This document shows, piece by piece, positions 1 to 10,219 of a stretch of 64,000 nucleotides of DNA. Both the position numbers and the translations under genes were made by a program. The notes under the pieces were generated by a model that saw nothing but the letters and a program-made list of their open reading frames with translations, did no database searches and had not been told where the DNA came from. The first letter of the stretch is position 1; each line of letters opens with the position of its first letter. The stretch comes from Chloranthus sessilifolius (Eukaryota; Streptophyta; Magnoliopsida; Chloranthales; Chloranthaceae): NCBI GenBank assembly GCA_021018995.1, contig CM037587.1, forward strand, positions 63,462,104-63,526,103, in the 5' to 3' direction.

Positions 1-483
1 TTGGATGTTCATTTAAACTGCGCAAGGAAGCCCACACACAAAACTCGCGACAAATCAAGCAAAGTAATTCTTTATGAACTACGCGAGAGGAAACCAAACC
101 AAATTTTCAGAACCTCGCGATGGCTTAACAGAGTAAGAATTCACACACCCACTAGTCAGCCTTTTGACCTTTGTTTTGTGGGTGGATTCTCTCACAGGCT
201 CTCTTCCAAGGACACACATAAGCATTATAAAACATTCAAAAATTCTCATACTCTCAAAGCATTAAATTCACACATCATGAAAAGCATTCAAACAATACCA
301 TCATCATTCAATCACTTGAAATTATCAAACAAAGGGAACAGGAATAAAAGTAGGCATAAAGCACTAAACTCAGACTCCAACAAGATCACTAAAAATTCCT
401 ATAAACAGTAAAGTACATAACATACAAAGTGCACAGTTCTTAGCATCAATTCAATGAAAGATCCCTTGTGGTTTGAGGATCCT
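1..483. other. Unassigned stretch downstream of A1 gag
   Basis: No recognisable domain on either strand. It should be the gag-protease spacer of A1 or a later insertion. Three CGCGA-type words (near 47, 81 and 115) resemble the words arrayed in the A1 LTR. An open plus-strand frame spans 1-411 but resembles no family I know and has a composition consistent with chance. Confidence 0.4.
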
Positions 484-2049
484 TCACCAATCAAAATTGG
501 CCCTTGGATTAACCCTTTGGTTGGGCAACCTTTCCTCTTCTCTTTTGGCTAAGGTATTCGCTAGTTGGCCGATCTGTTCTTCCATCTTCTTGATGCTCTG
601 ACCATGAGAATTCATAGTCTGAGCCAAGGAACCCAGGTTTTGCAGTGAGGTCAAGACCTGGTCCTCGAAAGAAGTATTTCTGGGTTGAGATGGGGGTAAG
701 ACCAATTGATTTTATTGCTGATGGGGCTGCTGATGGTGCTGGAAGTTAGACCTAGGGGCATTTCATTGATTGAACTATTGCTGTAGCCTTTGAGGTACAA
801 CCAACATCTGCTGGGGCTGCATATAATTGTCTTGCCTCCACCTCAGATTTGGGTGGTCTCTCCATTGGTAACCAGCATTTTGGTGCTGGTATCCATATGG
901 CTGTCTATTATAGCCCCCAGATTGTTGCTGGCCATAAGATTGAGCAGCAGCAGCATGTTCCAAAATCAATTCAGGATATTGCCCTGCAGATGGACATTCC
1001 TCCACTGTGTGCTGTGGGGACTGAAATATCAGACATGCCTCCGCCACATGAGCAGCCCTTCTGGGTTGCATCACAGTTAGTAATTTGTCAAACTTTATAG
1101 AGAGGTTTGCCATTTGCAGCTGCAGGTCATTGTTCCAAGACACCTCACAAACTTTTCCTCTTGTCAATGCAGCAGGCCCCACTTTTGACTCAGACTCCTG
1201 ACTAGTTCTTTCCAAGGATAGCTTTTGAAAAGCATTTTCACTAATCACCTCAAACAATTCTCATCCCTCATCAGCAGTTTTGTGCATGTAAGTGCCACCA
1301 CAAGAGGCATCAACCATATCTCTACTTTTTTCATCAATCCCATTGTAGAAGCTTTGAACAAGCTGCCAGTCTGGGATCTTGTGGTGGGGGCATTGTTTGA
1401 GCATTTCCTTATACCTATCCCAGGCTTGATTAAAATCCTCAGTTGGGGCTTGGGAAAAAGCAAGAATTGCCTTCCTCAACTGGCTAGTTTTGGTCTCAGG
1501 GAAGAACTTGGTCAGGAACTTGGTCTGCAGGTCTTTCCATGAAGCAATGCTATTGTTGGGAAGAGTGGTCAACCAGGTACTGGCCCTATCCTTCAGAGAG
1601 AAGGGAAAGAGTCTGAGCCTAGTAGCCTTAGGTCCCAAACCAGTGATATTAAAAGTGGTGCACAAGGCCAAGAACTAGTCAATATGCTTGTACGGGTCCT
1701 CCTTGCTAAGCCCATGGAAAGAGGGTAGCATCTGGATGATTGAAGTTTTTATTTCATAATTCCCCTGAACATCAGGGAATTGAATGCTAAAAGGGGAGTT
1801 ATAGTCATCCGGAGCATTCAACTCCTTGAGAGTTCTGGGTTGTTCTTCACCCATATTTGCTGTCACAGATTCACTTGGGGGCACTCCTGTGGTGTGCCTG
1901 TCTCTTCTAAGTCTCCTTCCCCTTTCTAACTCAGGGTTAAGAGGCTCTAAAGTAGGGCTGAGATATCTCCTCCCTAGCATACAAGCACACCAACAGCAAG
2001 GAGAGCTTCTTGTAGGCACATTACAAATGAATAACTTTTCAATTAACAA
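484..2049 (-). pseudogene. gag: A1 gag fossil (retrotransposon gag, Athila type)
   Basis: Minus-strand remnants of a Gypsy gag capsid protein. The capsid core lies at 1261-1671 with motifs LRLFPFSLKDRA, KFFPETKTSQLR and FYNGIDEKSRD, which are typical of the plant retrotransposon_gag family. The N-terminal part is at 1675-2049. A glutamine-rich region is at 775-1257. A C-terminal coiled-coil-like piece (SLAQTMNSHGQSIKKMEEQ) is at 484-705. In life this protein would package the element RNA into a virus-like particle. The gene is a fossil with a few breaks. Family assignment is from motifs read by eye. Confidence 0.85.
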
Positions 2050-2324
2050 ATTTATCTAACTAATTTATAGCTATTCAAAGAATACATTTACAACTATCCT
2101 AGATACTGCTAGAGAATTTTCAAGAAAGATAGACAGAGTTTTAAAAGTTAGAGAGTTTCCAAACAGAGGTAGCTAAGCTCCAATTGCAGTCCAACTATCC
2201 TTCACTGCTGCTGTCTAGATTTGTGAAAAAAAAAATTCACAAATACATCAGCAGTATCAATTATTCTTCACTACCAAAGAATAATAAAACTAGAAAAACT
2301 TAGGGTCTACTAATAGATCAACTT

Positions 2325-2342
2325 TCCCCGACAGCGGTGCCA
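2325..2342 (-). other. A1 primer binding site (tRNA-Asp type)
   Basis: On the minus strand the sequence TGGCACCGCTGTCGGGGA starts six bases after the LTR end. It closely matches the tRNA-Asp 3' end used by Athila elements (TGGCGCCGTTGCCGGGGA). This fixes the LTR boundary at 2349 and the element's orientation. Confidence 0.8.
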
Positions 2343-2779
2343 AAAACTTGTTGCTACCCCAGCTGCGTTTTCTTTATTTGTTTGTGGTAAAAGAAATCAA
2401 AATAAAACAGGGGATGAAATCAGCACAACTGAGAAGTCCTAGACCTGCAAGATACAGGGTCCATTGTGGCAAGTTTTGATAAGTAAGAGTTTGTCCCACA
2501 GGGAAAGATGATCTACAGCTCCAAGGGAGCCATCTCTAGTAGTCCCTCCAGATCTGACTACAGATCTGGCAATCCTTAAGGGAAGGGAGTTTAAGGTCAC
2601 TTAGTTTACAAATCCTAAGGTAGCCTAATGTCTAAACTACAGAAAGGGTTGAGAGGATGGATGGAGTGTGGAAAATAAATATAAAAGGGTGAGAAGTATG
2701 TTATTGAGCCTAGATCAGAGGAGTTTTTGTAACTCAGATTCAGATCTGATGTTATAGAAATCCTGTCCAATGGCTACGT

Positions 2780-3641
2780 TATCACCACTGAGGAGAAAGG
2801 ATCCAACCCATCTCTCTGCCATGATTCAATCCCTTAAGGTTATAATATGTCCACTCAAATGGTCACAGACTATCCCATAGGGGAACCACAATCGAGGGAT
2901 GGGTCAAAACAAGTTAATCATTGTAGGCACTATTTCATCCAGGCTACTAGCTCAAGATTCCATAGGGAACCTCAACCTCTAAAGCTCTATGTGTGGGGCT
3001 AAGGCTGTATAGGACCATGATAGCCCAGACACGTAGAACCAGCAAGAGATTGAGTACAACCTTCGATCTAGTTGTCCATTGCTTGGGCGAGGCTACAATG
3101 GTTTAGTCACAAGCCTACAATCTCTATAACCAGATCAGATCTAACATCTAATAGCAGATCTATACAAATATAGGGGAGTCTGCCTCTGTACAATCTCCCA
3201 CCAGGCTAATACAAGCTCAGGTGCAAAGAAGAAGGATCCATCTTGGATCGATGGATTAGAATCACTAAGGCTATAACCTGTCCACTTGAATGGTCATAGA
3301 CTATCCCAGAGGCTATCCTCCTCACGGAGCCTAAGACAAAACAAGAATATCGCTGCCACCACCATGGTCACAAGGCTACCAGCTCAAGCTCCCATGGGGA
3401 TTTCAGATCTAGTGGGTCCTGTGGTGGGGCTAAGGCTGTATATGACCATGATAGCCCAGACACACAGGTCACTTGGATCTGAGTGGCCCTTAGAATCAGT
3501 CCTCCATTTCTTTGAATCACAACCAAAGAAATGGCGGATCACAAGGCAGCAGCCTTGCACAGAGCAGATCACATTCAAAAACAAATCCCACAAAGTACAA
3601 ATCCTATTACAAAACTTCTATTAAACTAGTTCAAAATGCAT
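2780..3641 (-). repeat. 431-bp tandem duplication inside the A1 LTR
   Basis: Two anchor strings, GACTATCCCA (2868 and 3299) and GGGGCTAAGGCTGTAT (2995 and 3426), each recur at an offset of exactly 431 bp. The copies are diverged. Each carries one copy of the conserved inverted-repeat motif found in all LTRs of this group. The duplication explains much of the unusual LTR length. Outer limits are approximate. Confidence 0.75.
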
Positions 3642-4019
3642 ACAAAGACATAGCCAGCAAGTGCTGGACTATGGAGAGAAGGAAAAAGAAAAAAGAAAAC
3701 TACTTACAGCTATAAAAGAAAAGAAAAAATGATCTCAGATCAAATCTCCAAGAGATGAGACGTGTTCCCAGATTTGTTCCAAGATTTTCTAGGATATCTA
3801 AACCTAAGCTAAGTATGGGTTTATATAGCAGTGGTGTGGCGGTGCATTAGGGTTAGGAAACCCTAATTTTAACGATGCCACGCGGCCTAATAGTGATCCT
3901 TGCATGCCTCGGGGCGCACACACAAAGATTTAAGCATGGGAGTGCGTGCCCTAATCACTAGAAATTCCTAGAAGGTCCTTTGCTGAAGAGATGAAAGTTG
4001 AAGTTCAGAGCTTCGCTAG

Positions 4020-4780
4020 GTAGCTATTGTTTCCTAGACTTGTCGCGTGGTAGCTCTTGCTCTTCACGAGGATGGTTTGACATTGAAGCTTCAACCGTCG
4101 CGAGGTTGCCTTGGTTTGCTCTTCAGGCAGTCGCGCGGTAGAGAATTGCGCTCTCGCTGGATTGGGCTTCGCGAGGTTGAGTAGACATCAAAGCCTCAGA
4201 TGTCGCGGGGTTGGAGTTCAAGCAGTCGCGAGGTAGCTGCGCATTCGCTGGGTTGATCTTTGCGAGGATGGATTTGAATAGCACGAGAACTTCGCGAGCA
4301 CTTCTCTTCAATGGATTTCACGAGTTTCCTCATGAGGCTCTAATGAGTTCTAAACTGCGTGAGGTTCCATGTCTTAATTGATCTTCGCGAGGATGGCTAT
4401 TTCTTCACGAGGATGCTTTCTTCTTGAATAGCGCGAGAACTGTGCGAGGAGTTCTCTTCTGATATTTTCATTCCACGGCTACTGCGCGACAGCTGCGCGA
4501 AGCATCTTCTGAAGCTCTCTCTCCTCAGCCATTCTGAGCAAACTGTGCGACGTTGAGAGAGGTCTTCTTTGAACTGCGTGAGACTGCGCGATGTGTTCTA
4601 CTCTTGAGCATCGTGAGAGCTGTGTGAGTTTGTGCTTCTGAAGCTCTTCAGTCACTCAACTGCGCGAGAAGTTGCTGTAAAGTCTTGGGAAGCTCAGTTG
4701 GACTGCGCGATGCATATTTCTCTTGAATCCTCTAAAGCTTGGGTCAGCTGCGCGAGGCTCATTTCACGTCTGGTTTTAGA
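4020..4780 (-). repeat. CGCGA-word array in A1 U3
   Basis: Upstream of the TATA box, roughly two dozen short words with core CGCGA (variants TCGCGAGG, GCGCGAG, TTCGCGAG) recur irregularly every 20-40 bp. The surrounding DNA is AT-rich and otherwise CG-poor. Spacing is irregular, so this is not a simple tandem satellite. Confidence 0.75.
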
Positions 4781-5039
4781 GTTCATCCTTCTGAGGGACT
4801 TTTGGTGCCAAAATAGGCTCCTTAGCAGGATTCCTGGCCTTATTTCACTACTGATTATTACCTACATAAAACACTTAACAAGAACTTATTAGATGGCTAA
4901 GGGTCTAATCAAAGGTTAAGGGGTGAAAAGTGGTACTTTTTAGGTCTTAACAAGTACAGACCCAGCAATAGCACACCATTGGACTCTTAGGGCATGTGAC
5001 AATAGCAAGGCAAGGCGAAGGAAGTGAAAATAGGCTGAA

Positions 5040-5790
5040 AACATCCTATCGAGAGATTATCTGAAGACTTCGATAGGAGCTGAGAGCCAAAAATGGAGGA
5101 ATTCGTGCAGTTGTAAAGGTTTCGATAGGATATGAAGGCAGAGAAAGGACAAATTCGTGTGGATTGAGGAGTTCGATAGGATCCAAGAACCTATTGAGCA
5201 GCTGAAAGAAAGGAAGAAACCATCCTATCGAAAGCCTGCCTGAGGTGTAAGGGGAACCTATCGAATGGTTTCTTAAACCTATCGAATGGTTTCCTGAACC
5301 TATCGAGATTGAGACGCTGGAACAAAACCTACCCAAGGATGCTTGAGCCTTTCGATAGGAGCGAGAGCATCCTATCGAAATGATGGCATGTAGAGCTGAA
5401 CCTATCAAAATGGTTCTCCAACCTATCGAAAAGCTTTTCCAACTTGTCAAATGCTCCAGACAAAGGGCTAAGAATGCTGAATCCTTAAGAGAAGAATCAT
5501 CCTATCGAAACCTACCTAAGGGTGTTTGAGACTTTCGATAGGAGCGAGAGCATCCTATCGGAATGATGGCATGTAGAGCTGAACCTATCGAAATGGTCCT
5601 CAAACCTGTCAAAAAGCTTCTCCAACTTGTCGAATGCTCCAGACGAAGGGCTAAGAATGTTGAAGCCTTAAGAGAAGAATCATCCTATTGGAACCTATCG
5701 AAGAAACCTAGGAACCTATCGAAAGGGGCCACAAAGATCCATTTGAACCTATCGGAAGCTTCTTGAACCTATCGAAATCATGTGAAGAAC
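5040..5790 (+). repeat. CTATCGAAA-word array in U3
   Basis: About twenty copies of CCTATCGAAA or its reverse complement TTTCGATAGG lie in both orientations upstream of the TATA box at 5985. The related word CCTGTCGAGAGG fills the same position in the LTR at 56932. Confidence 0.8.
5328..5693 (+). repeat. 183-bp tandem duplication within the word array
   Basis: The block starting near CTACCCAAGG (5328) recurs at about 5511. For example TGATGGCATG occurs at 5381 and 5564, an offset of 183. The copies differ at scattered sites. Confidence 0.8.
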
Positions 5791-7130
5791 TTCTCTGAAA
5801 ATCAGTTATGCACACGCTGCAACTTGGTGACCTGCTGCACACAAATCGAGGCATGTTAGTGATCGGCACGATGATCCAAAAGATTCCCTAGGAAATCCTA
5901 ACCAACCCACGTGCTCTAACAGAACTCTAACAAACTCTGAGGACCTTCTAGAAGGGAAGATTGGCAGGAAAAACAAGAGAGAAAGCTATATATTGGGATC
6001 CCCAATTGCAATTGGGGGAGATCAAGATTTAGATCAAATTCTGGAGATTAGGGCTTACAGAGAAATTCCATTTTCCCTCTTTTAGCTCAACTATGGTTGG
6101 CTAATTCCCTAGGAGCAGGAGGAGAGAGGTTAAATCTATAATTTGGTAAGGTTGAGAGTGTTATTGTGGGTTAATTGCTACACAGACTACAGATCTGAGA
6201 GCATTTCATTGTAGAGTGAGTTTTATTGCAATGTAAATGTTGTTTTTATTGATTTAATTAGATCTATAGTTCCTTTGGTATCATTTGGTGCTCGATTAGA
6301 TTTGTGTAGAGGAGTCTGTTGATCAGCTCACCCACTTAATTGGTAGACCTCTTGGATACCATCTGATCTCCCTAGATTTGATATCCCTGTAATTTCTTGT
6401 GTCTGTGACCTGGAAATTGTAACATCTGTGATGGTTTTAATGCTCTGGTTGAAACCTTTGGTTTGGAGGAATTCCCTAGGATTATCTGTGACCATTAAAG
6501 TGGACAGATCATAGCCTTAAGAGCAATCCAATCTCTGGTTTCAATTAGATTCTTCTACCATAAACCTTTGGATCAGATGAAGTCTGTAGGATGGTTTGTG
6601 ACCATTAAAGTGGACAGACCATAGCCTTAAGATCAGTTAAATCCTTTGGTGTAGAGTGGAGCCTTCTACCCTGTAGCTGTGCTTGTAGCCAGCTGAGGGA
6701 TTTGTGTGCTTTGAACCCCTGTAGCATGACCAGCTCCACCTGATTGCAGTGAGACCAATCTCCAAGCTGCTCTTCTCCATTTTCTATTTTTAAACCCTTC
6801 CATTTGCAAGATTTAGATCTCTGGACTCGATCTCAGTTAGTTTTCATTTCAAGTGTAGTTTAGTTCAAGTGACAACCCTGTTTAACCTCTCCCCTTTCTT
6901 TTAGCTGACTTAGCATTAGTTAGGGTGCCAGATCTCTTAGAGATCTAGATATTTATCATATTTTGAACTCCCTGTGGACATTCCCTTACTTATTAAAACT
7001 TGCTACAAAGGACCCTGTATCTTGCAGGTCTAGGATATTTTTATTGTGCTGAATCCATCCCCAGTTTTACTCTGATTTTATTTTATCTTTATCATTACAC
7101 AATAAATCAGCATACTGAAATTCCCCAACA

Positions 7131-7331
7131 GGTTTTGAACAAGGTCTTTTTTTGTTGATGCGTCTCAAATAAGGGCCTTCTTGATTGATGGATGAATAAT
7201 TGCGATGCTCATGAAGACACACTTCTCCATGGGATTTGATATTCAGAATGCGATTTGGGCTCTTGACCTAACCTGCACATGCTTCCAACATAGATTAAAC
7301 ACAAAAGGAAAGGGGTAAAAACCCCTAACAG

Positions 7332-7364
<33 letters not shown>

Positions 7365-8818
7365 TTTTGGGTTATATTTTTTTTTGTAGTTTTTGTTGTT
7401 TATTGTTTTTTCTTTTTTTTTTTTTGTTTCTTTTTCAAAAAAGTAAAGGTCGAGAACATGATGCTACACAAATTATTTTTTTGTGCCATGGTACCTATAA
7501 AGCAAAGTACAGGAATGAACTAAAAAAGGGAATTCTCTTTTATATGCACACATTTTTTTCTTTTTCAATTTTTTTTATTTGATGCCTTAATCGTGAGAGG
7601 AGGTAATGGGTCCTATTTTGAGAGTAGTCGAACCCGTTCATGCAGTTGGGCCTGAGTGGGGTCTAAAATTTTACTAGGGTCGGAGCGTCCATCCCTTTGG
7701 ATTGAGTTAACCTTTTACCCTTACCTTCTGTCATGCATATGACGGTGACGTCTCAAGATACACCTGATCAGGACCTGATTTGAGATAACATGACGGCCCA
7801 ATTGAAGACCAGATAACCCAAAAATATAACCAAAGGAGTAACTGATTTGATTTCTCACTCTTCTTTTTTTTTTGTTTTCTTTTAATATTTTTACTCATAG
7901 CACCCAAGATGGCTTTTCGACCTTTATCGCCTCTTTTTTAACCGTAGCGCCCTTTCGGACTTCAACTATATCCATGGGTATTGTATTTTTACCCTAGGCA
8001 ACCTATTCAGGTATCCACCTAGTCTGCACCATCTCGCCCTTTTTACTCTTGGCACTCTTGCGGGTTTTCAGCACGTCCATTTTGCTTTGAGCTTGTACAT
8101 TTTCTTTTTCTTTTCTTTCATTTTTTCTTGTTCAAGAGTCACGGCATGGATGTCGATTCTGTTACAGACGGCTAGATGAAGTTTCCTTTGTCGTCTCTCA
8201 GCTCCGCTTGTGCTGACTCAATGTATATTATGACTACTTGTAGACCTTGAAGAGAGCTTTCTTCAGGGATGTATCATGGCCACAGGTTCGAAGGGATAGG
8301 TTAGGAATTTTAAAGGTATTATTGGGTTCAAAGGTTTTTCTTGATTGGGTTCCAGCTGCTGTGATACACTTCTTCCTTGGGGATTTTTACTATACATGCC
8401 CCAAGATTTTTCTGTCTTTTTGCTTTCTTTTCAAACATCCCTTTTTGGGATTTTACTTTTTTGATTTTTTTGAACTTTGATGATAACTCTTTCACTTTTC
8501 TCTTTTGAAGTTTCTCCTTTTTTCTTTTTTTGTCTTGGTATATACACCTTTTTCTTTTTCTGGGAGGGGGTACCAAAAAAAGGCTATAGGCTCAAATTGG
8601 GTAGCAAAAAGGGTATGGTTATTCAGGGATGATTTTTGACTATTGGGCTTTGAAATGATGGCCACTTTTGAAGGTTCTTTAAGTAGTCACACATCCATTT
8701 TCATCTATACTTACCTTGTTGTGGGAGATTTAGGAATAGAATCGTTGTACATATCCAGTGTTGATGGGCTCAGGAAAGTGATCTCCATCCATGGTGGCAA
8801 GACAAAGCACGTATCCCA
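7131..8818 (-). other. C 3' non-coding region
   Basis: No gene. Aligns along much of its length with the 3' region of element G (about 45980-47200), including blocks around 7580-7830 and 8240-8830. It holds a (TA)n tract (about 7333-7356), T-rich stretches and the three-hairpin repeat at 7930-8085. The ORFs here are T-rich or A-rich chance frames. Confidence 0.7.
7930..8085 (-). repeat. Three-unit hairpin repeat in C 3' UTR
   Basis: Three diverged units spaced about 52 bp apart, with hairpin centres at 7950-7959, 8002-8011 and 8055-8064. In element-sense RNA the first has stem UCC/GGG with loop GAAA and outer pairs UAGU/GCUA. The second has CCU/AGG and outer pairs UAGGU/GCCUA, with loop GAAU. 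The third has loop GCAA and a weaker stem. Homologous to 46345-46500 in element G. Confidence 0.6.
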
Positions 8819-8823
8819 GGAGT
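8819..8823. repeat. Target site duplication of B (left copy, GGAGT)
   Basis: GGAGT occurs immediately left of the B 3' LTR and again at 22718-22722 immediately right of the 5' LTR. The host context either side matches the continuous sequence of element G near 47190-47215, confirming the insertion point in C. Confidence 0.9.
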
Positions 8824-10219
8824 TCACTTGGTTGCTTATTATGTATTATAATTATAAACTCTTAACCTATTGCAAGCGCACAATGGAAATTGTAGAGCTA
8901 GTATAGGATCGATCCCATGAGGAAGTTCATTATCTAATTAATTCCTAGGTTATATCTTTTATCTAAATCTCTATCTTAAAATTTTTTATTTTTCTTTAAG
9001 ATCTAATCTACTAGAGATATATGAATAAAAGAATGGGTGATTAAACTAAAGTGCATAAAAATAAATCCTAATCCTCCTTCTTCAGACTAAGGTCGTCAAT
9101 CTTAACCTTCAGCTTTCGGATATTTATAAAAATAAACAATACCGTTACACCATATTTCTATTCTCCTAGCATTGGTCGTTAATCAGGTCTAAGATCCTAT
9201 CAATACAGATTTAATCTAATCAACAATCAACCAGAAATTTGGGTGTCAATCAAACTCTAGAAAACTGAAGATGAAAAAATAAAACTATTACACTAATCTG
9301 CAAATTATAACTTGAGTCATCAATTCAAATTAAAACTTGGAGATGTTTACAAAGCAAATAAAATCTAAGCTTGAAAGTAAAGTAAAATATATCCTTCACC
9401 CCTCAGCTACAATTGTCAATTGCTCCTGAGAAATTACAAATATCTACACTAATCTTCAGTACTCAATTACAGTCGTCAATTGCTCTTGAGAAACCTCTAA
9501 TATCTAATCTATTCTGACTATGTTACACTACTTTGATCGAAAGAAAATACAACCTCAAGTGTCAATTGATGCTGAAATTCTTTGATACTTATTTCTATGT
9601 CGAGACCTCTTATTTATAGATCATAAGGGGTCAGTTTACAAAGATCTAGTTCTAATAAAAGAAACTACTAAAAATAAAAGATTTTGAATATAACCCTAAT
9701 TCCTAATTTTATCTTTCCTTGCTTTCTTTAGTTAATGCGCTTTTGGATTAGTTTTTATTGAGCAGCAGCAGAGTCCTTCAGATTAGATCTTTATCAATCT
9801 TCTCAGATTCGTGGTTCACCAGACTTCTAATTGCAGGAGTTTTTTAATTCTGGATATGGCGGTGTTAAACACTCATGTGATCCGTAGTAGCAGTGTGTTG
9901 TAGAAAGCTTCTATTTTTAATAAATCATAAATAATGATTTCTTTCTATTTTGGATCGATCGCTTTCTTCTTTTGTTGCTTTTTGAAGAATTGTCTTTTGA
10001 AGAATTACGATTTTTCAGCCTTCCTGTTATTGACGAATCGTCTTTAATGTTTAATCGTCTTTTTACTACTTTTTGAATTCATTTTGACAAGGATTAACAC
10101 TTAGGTTCTAATTTACTACTTATCTTTAATATATGTACATCAGTGACTCGTTAGTAGCAAATTAAGTCGTAGCATCACTATGTTAAGGGTGATAAAATGG
10201 TAAATTATGTGACTGTTCA
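8824..10219 (-). repeat. B 3' LTR
   Basis: Minus-strand LTR, about 1.4 kb, starting TGAACAGTCAC at 10219. The TATA box (CTATAAATAA on the minus strand) is at 9610-9619. AATCGTC/ACGATT words lie upstream of it (about 9970-10080). Partner of 21251-22717. Confidence 0.9.

Larger units (their letters stand above)
1..4952 (-). mobile_element. A1: Athila-lineage Ty3/Gypsy element, 5' half (fossil)
   Basis: Minus-strand element entering from the left edge. It contains a long 5' LTR (2349-4952), a tRNA-Asp-type primer binding site (2325-2342) and a gag region (484-2049). Protease and polymerase would lie left of the window. The gag has the Athila style (LRLFPFSLKDRA, CPHHKIPDWQL, FYNGI). It is broken, with gag split over about four open stretches. 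The right end abuts a plus-strand LTR that lacks its first ~160 bp, so A1 probably inserted into that older LTR and the missing piece lies beyond the left edge. The right flank AGTAC (4953-4957) would be the target duplication, but its partner is outside the window. Confidence 0.85.
2349..4952 (-). repeat. A1 5' LTR (about 2.6 kb)
   Basis: Minus-strand LTR starting TGTTAAGACC (at 4952) and ending ...CAACA (at 2349). U3 holds an array of CGCGA/TCGCGAGG words (about 4020-4780). A TATA box (GCTATATAAA on the minus strand) lies at 3820-3829. R/U5 follows, with the block 2440-2510 that is shared with the LTRs at 4953-7130, 28109-29974 and 59306-61255. It contains a 431-bp tandem duplication. The partner LTR lies left of the window, so no age can be read. 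Confidence 0.85.
4953..7130 (+). repeat. Plus-strand LTR of an A1-related Athila family (5'-truncated)
   Basis: Plus-strand LTR lacking about its first 160 bp by comparison with the LTR starting at 59072. It has a CTATCGAAA-word array (5040-5790), a TATA box GCTATATATT (5985-5994), two copies of the conserved inverted-repeat motif (about 6484-6521 and 6594-6633), and an R/U5 block (6965-7040) matching the A1 LTR. It ends ...CCCCAACA at 7130. The following bases are not a primer binding site, so this is a solo LTR or a right-hand LTR. It was inserted in the 3' region of element C. Confidence 0.75.

Noticed and set aside
1-411. Open plus-strand frame of 136 codons at the left edge
   Set aside because: No recognisable domain, low-complexity basic composition, and it lies in the internal region of minus-strand element A1.
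5040-5790. CRISPR-like array because of regularly recurring words
   Set aside because: Words are short, in both orientations and irregularly spaced. This is a plant LTR U3 region.
8328-8576. Lys-rich minus-strand frame in the C 3' region
   Set aside because: Result of a T-rich tract read on the other strand. The homologous frame in G (46798-46980) is similar only through base composition and shared UTR ancestry.
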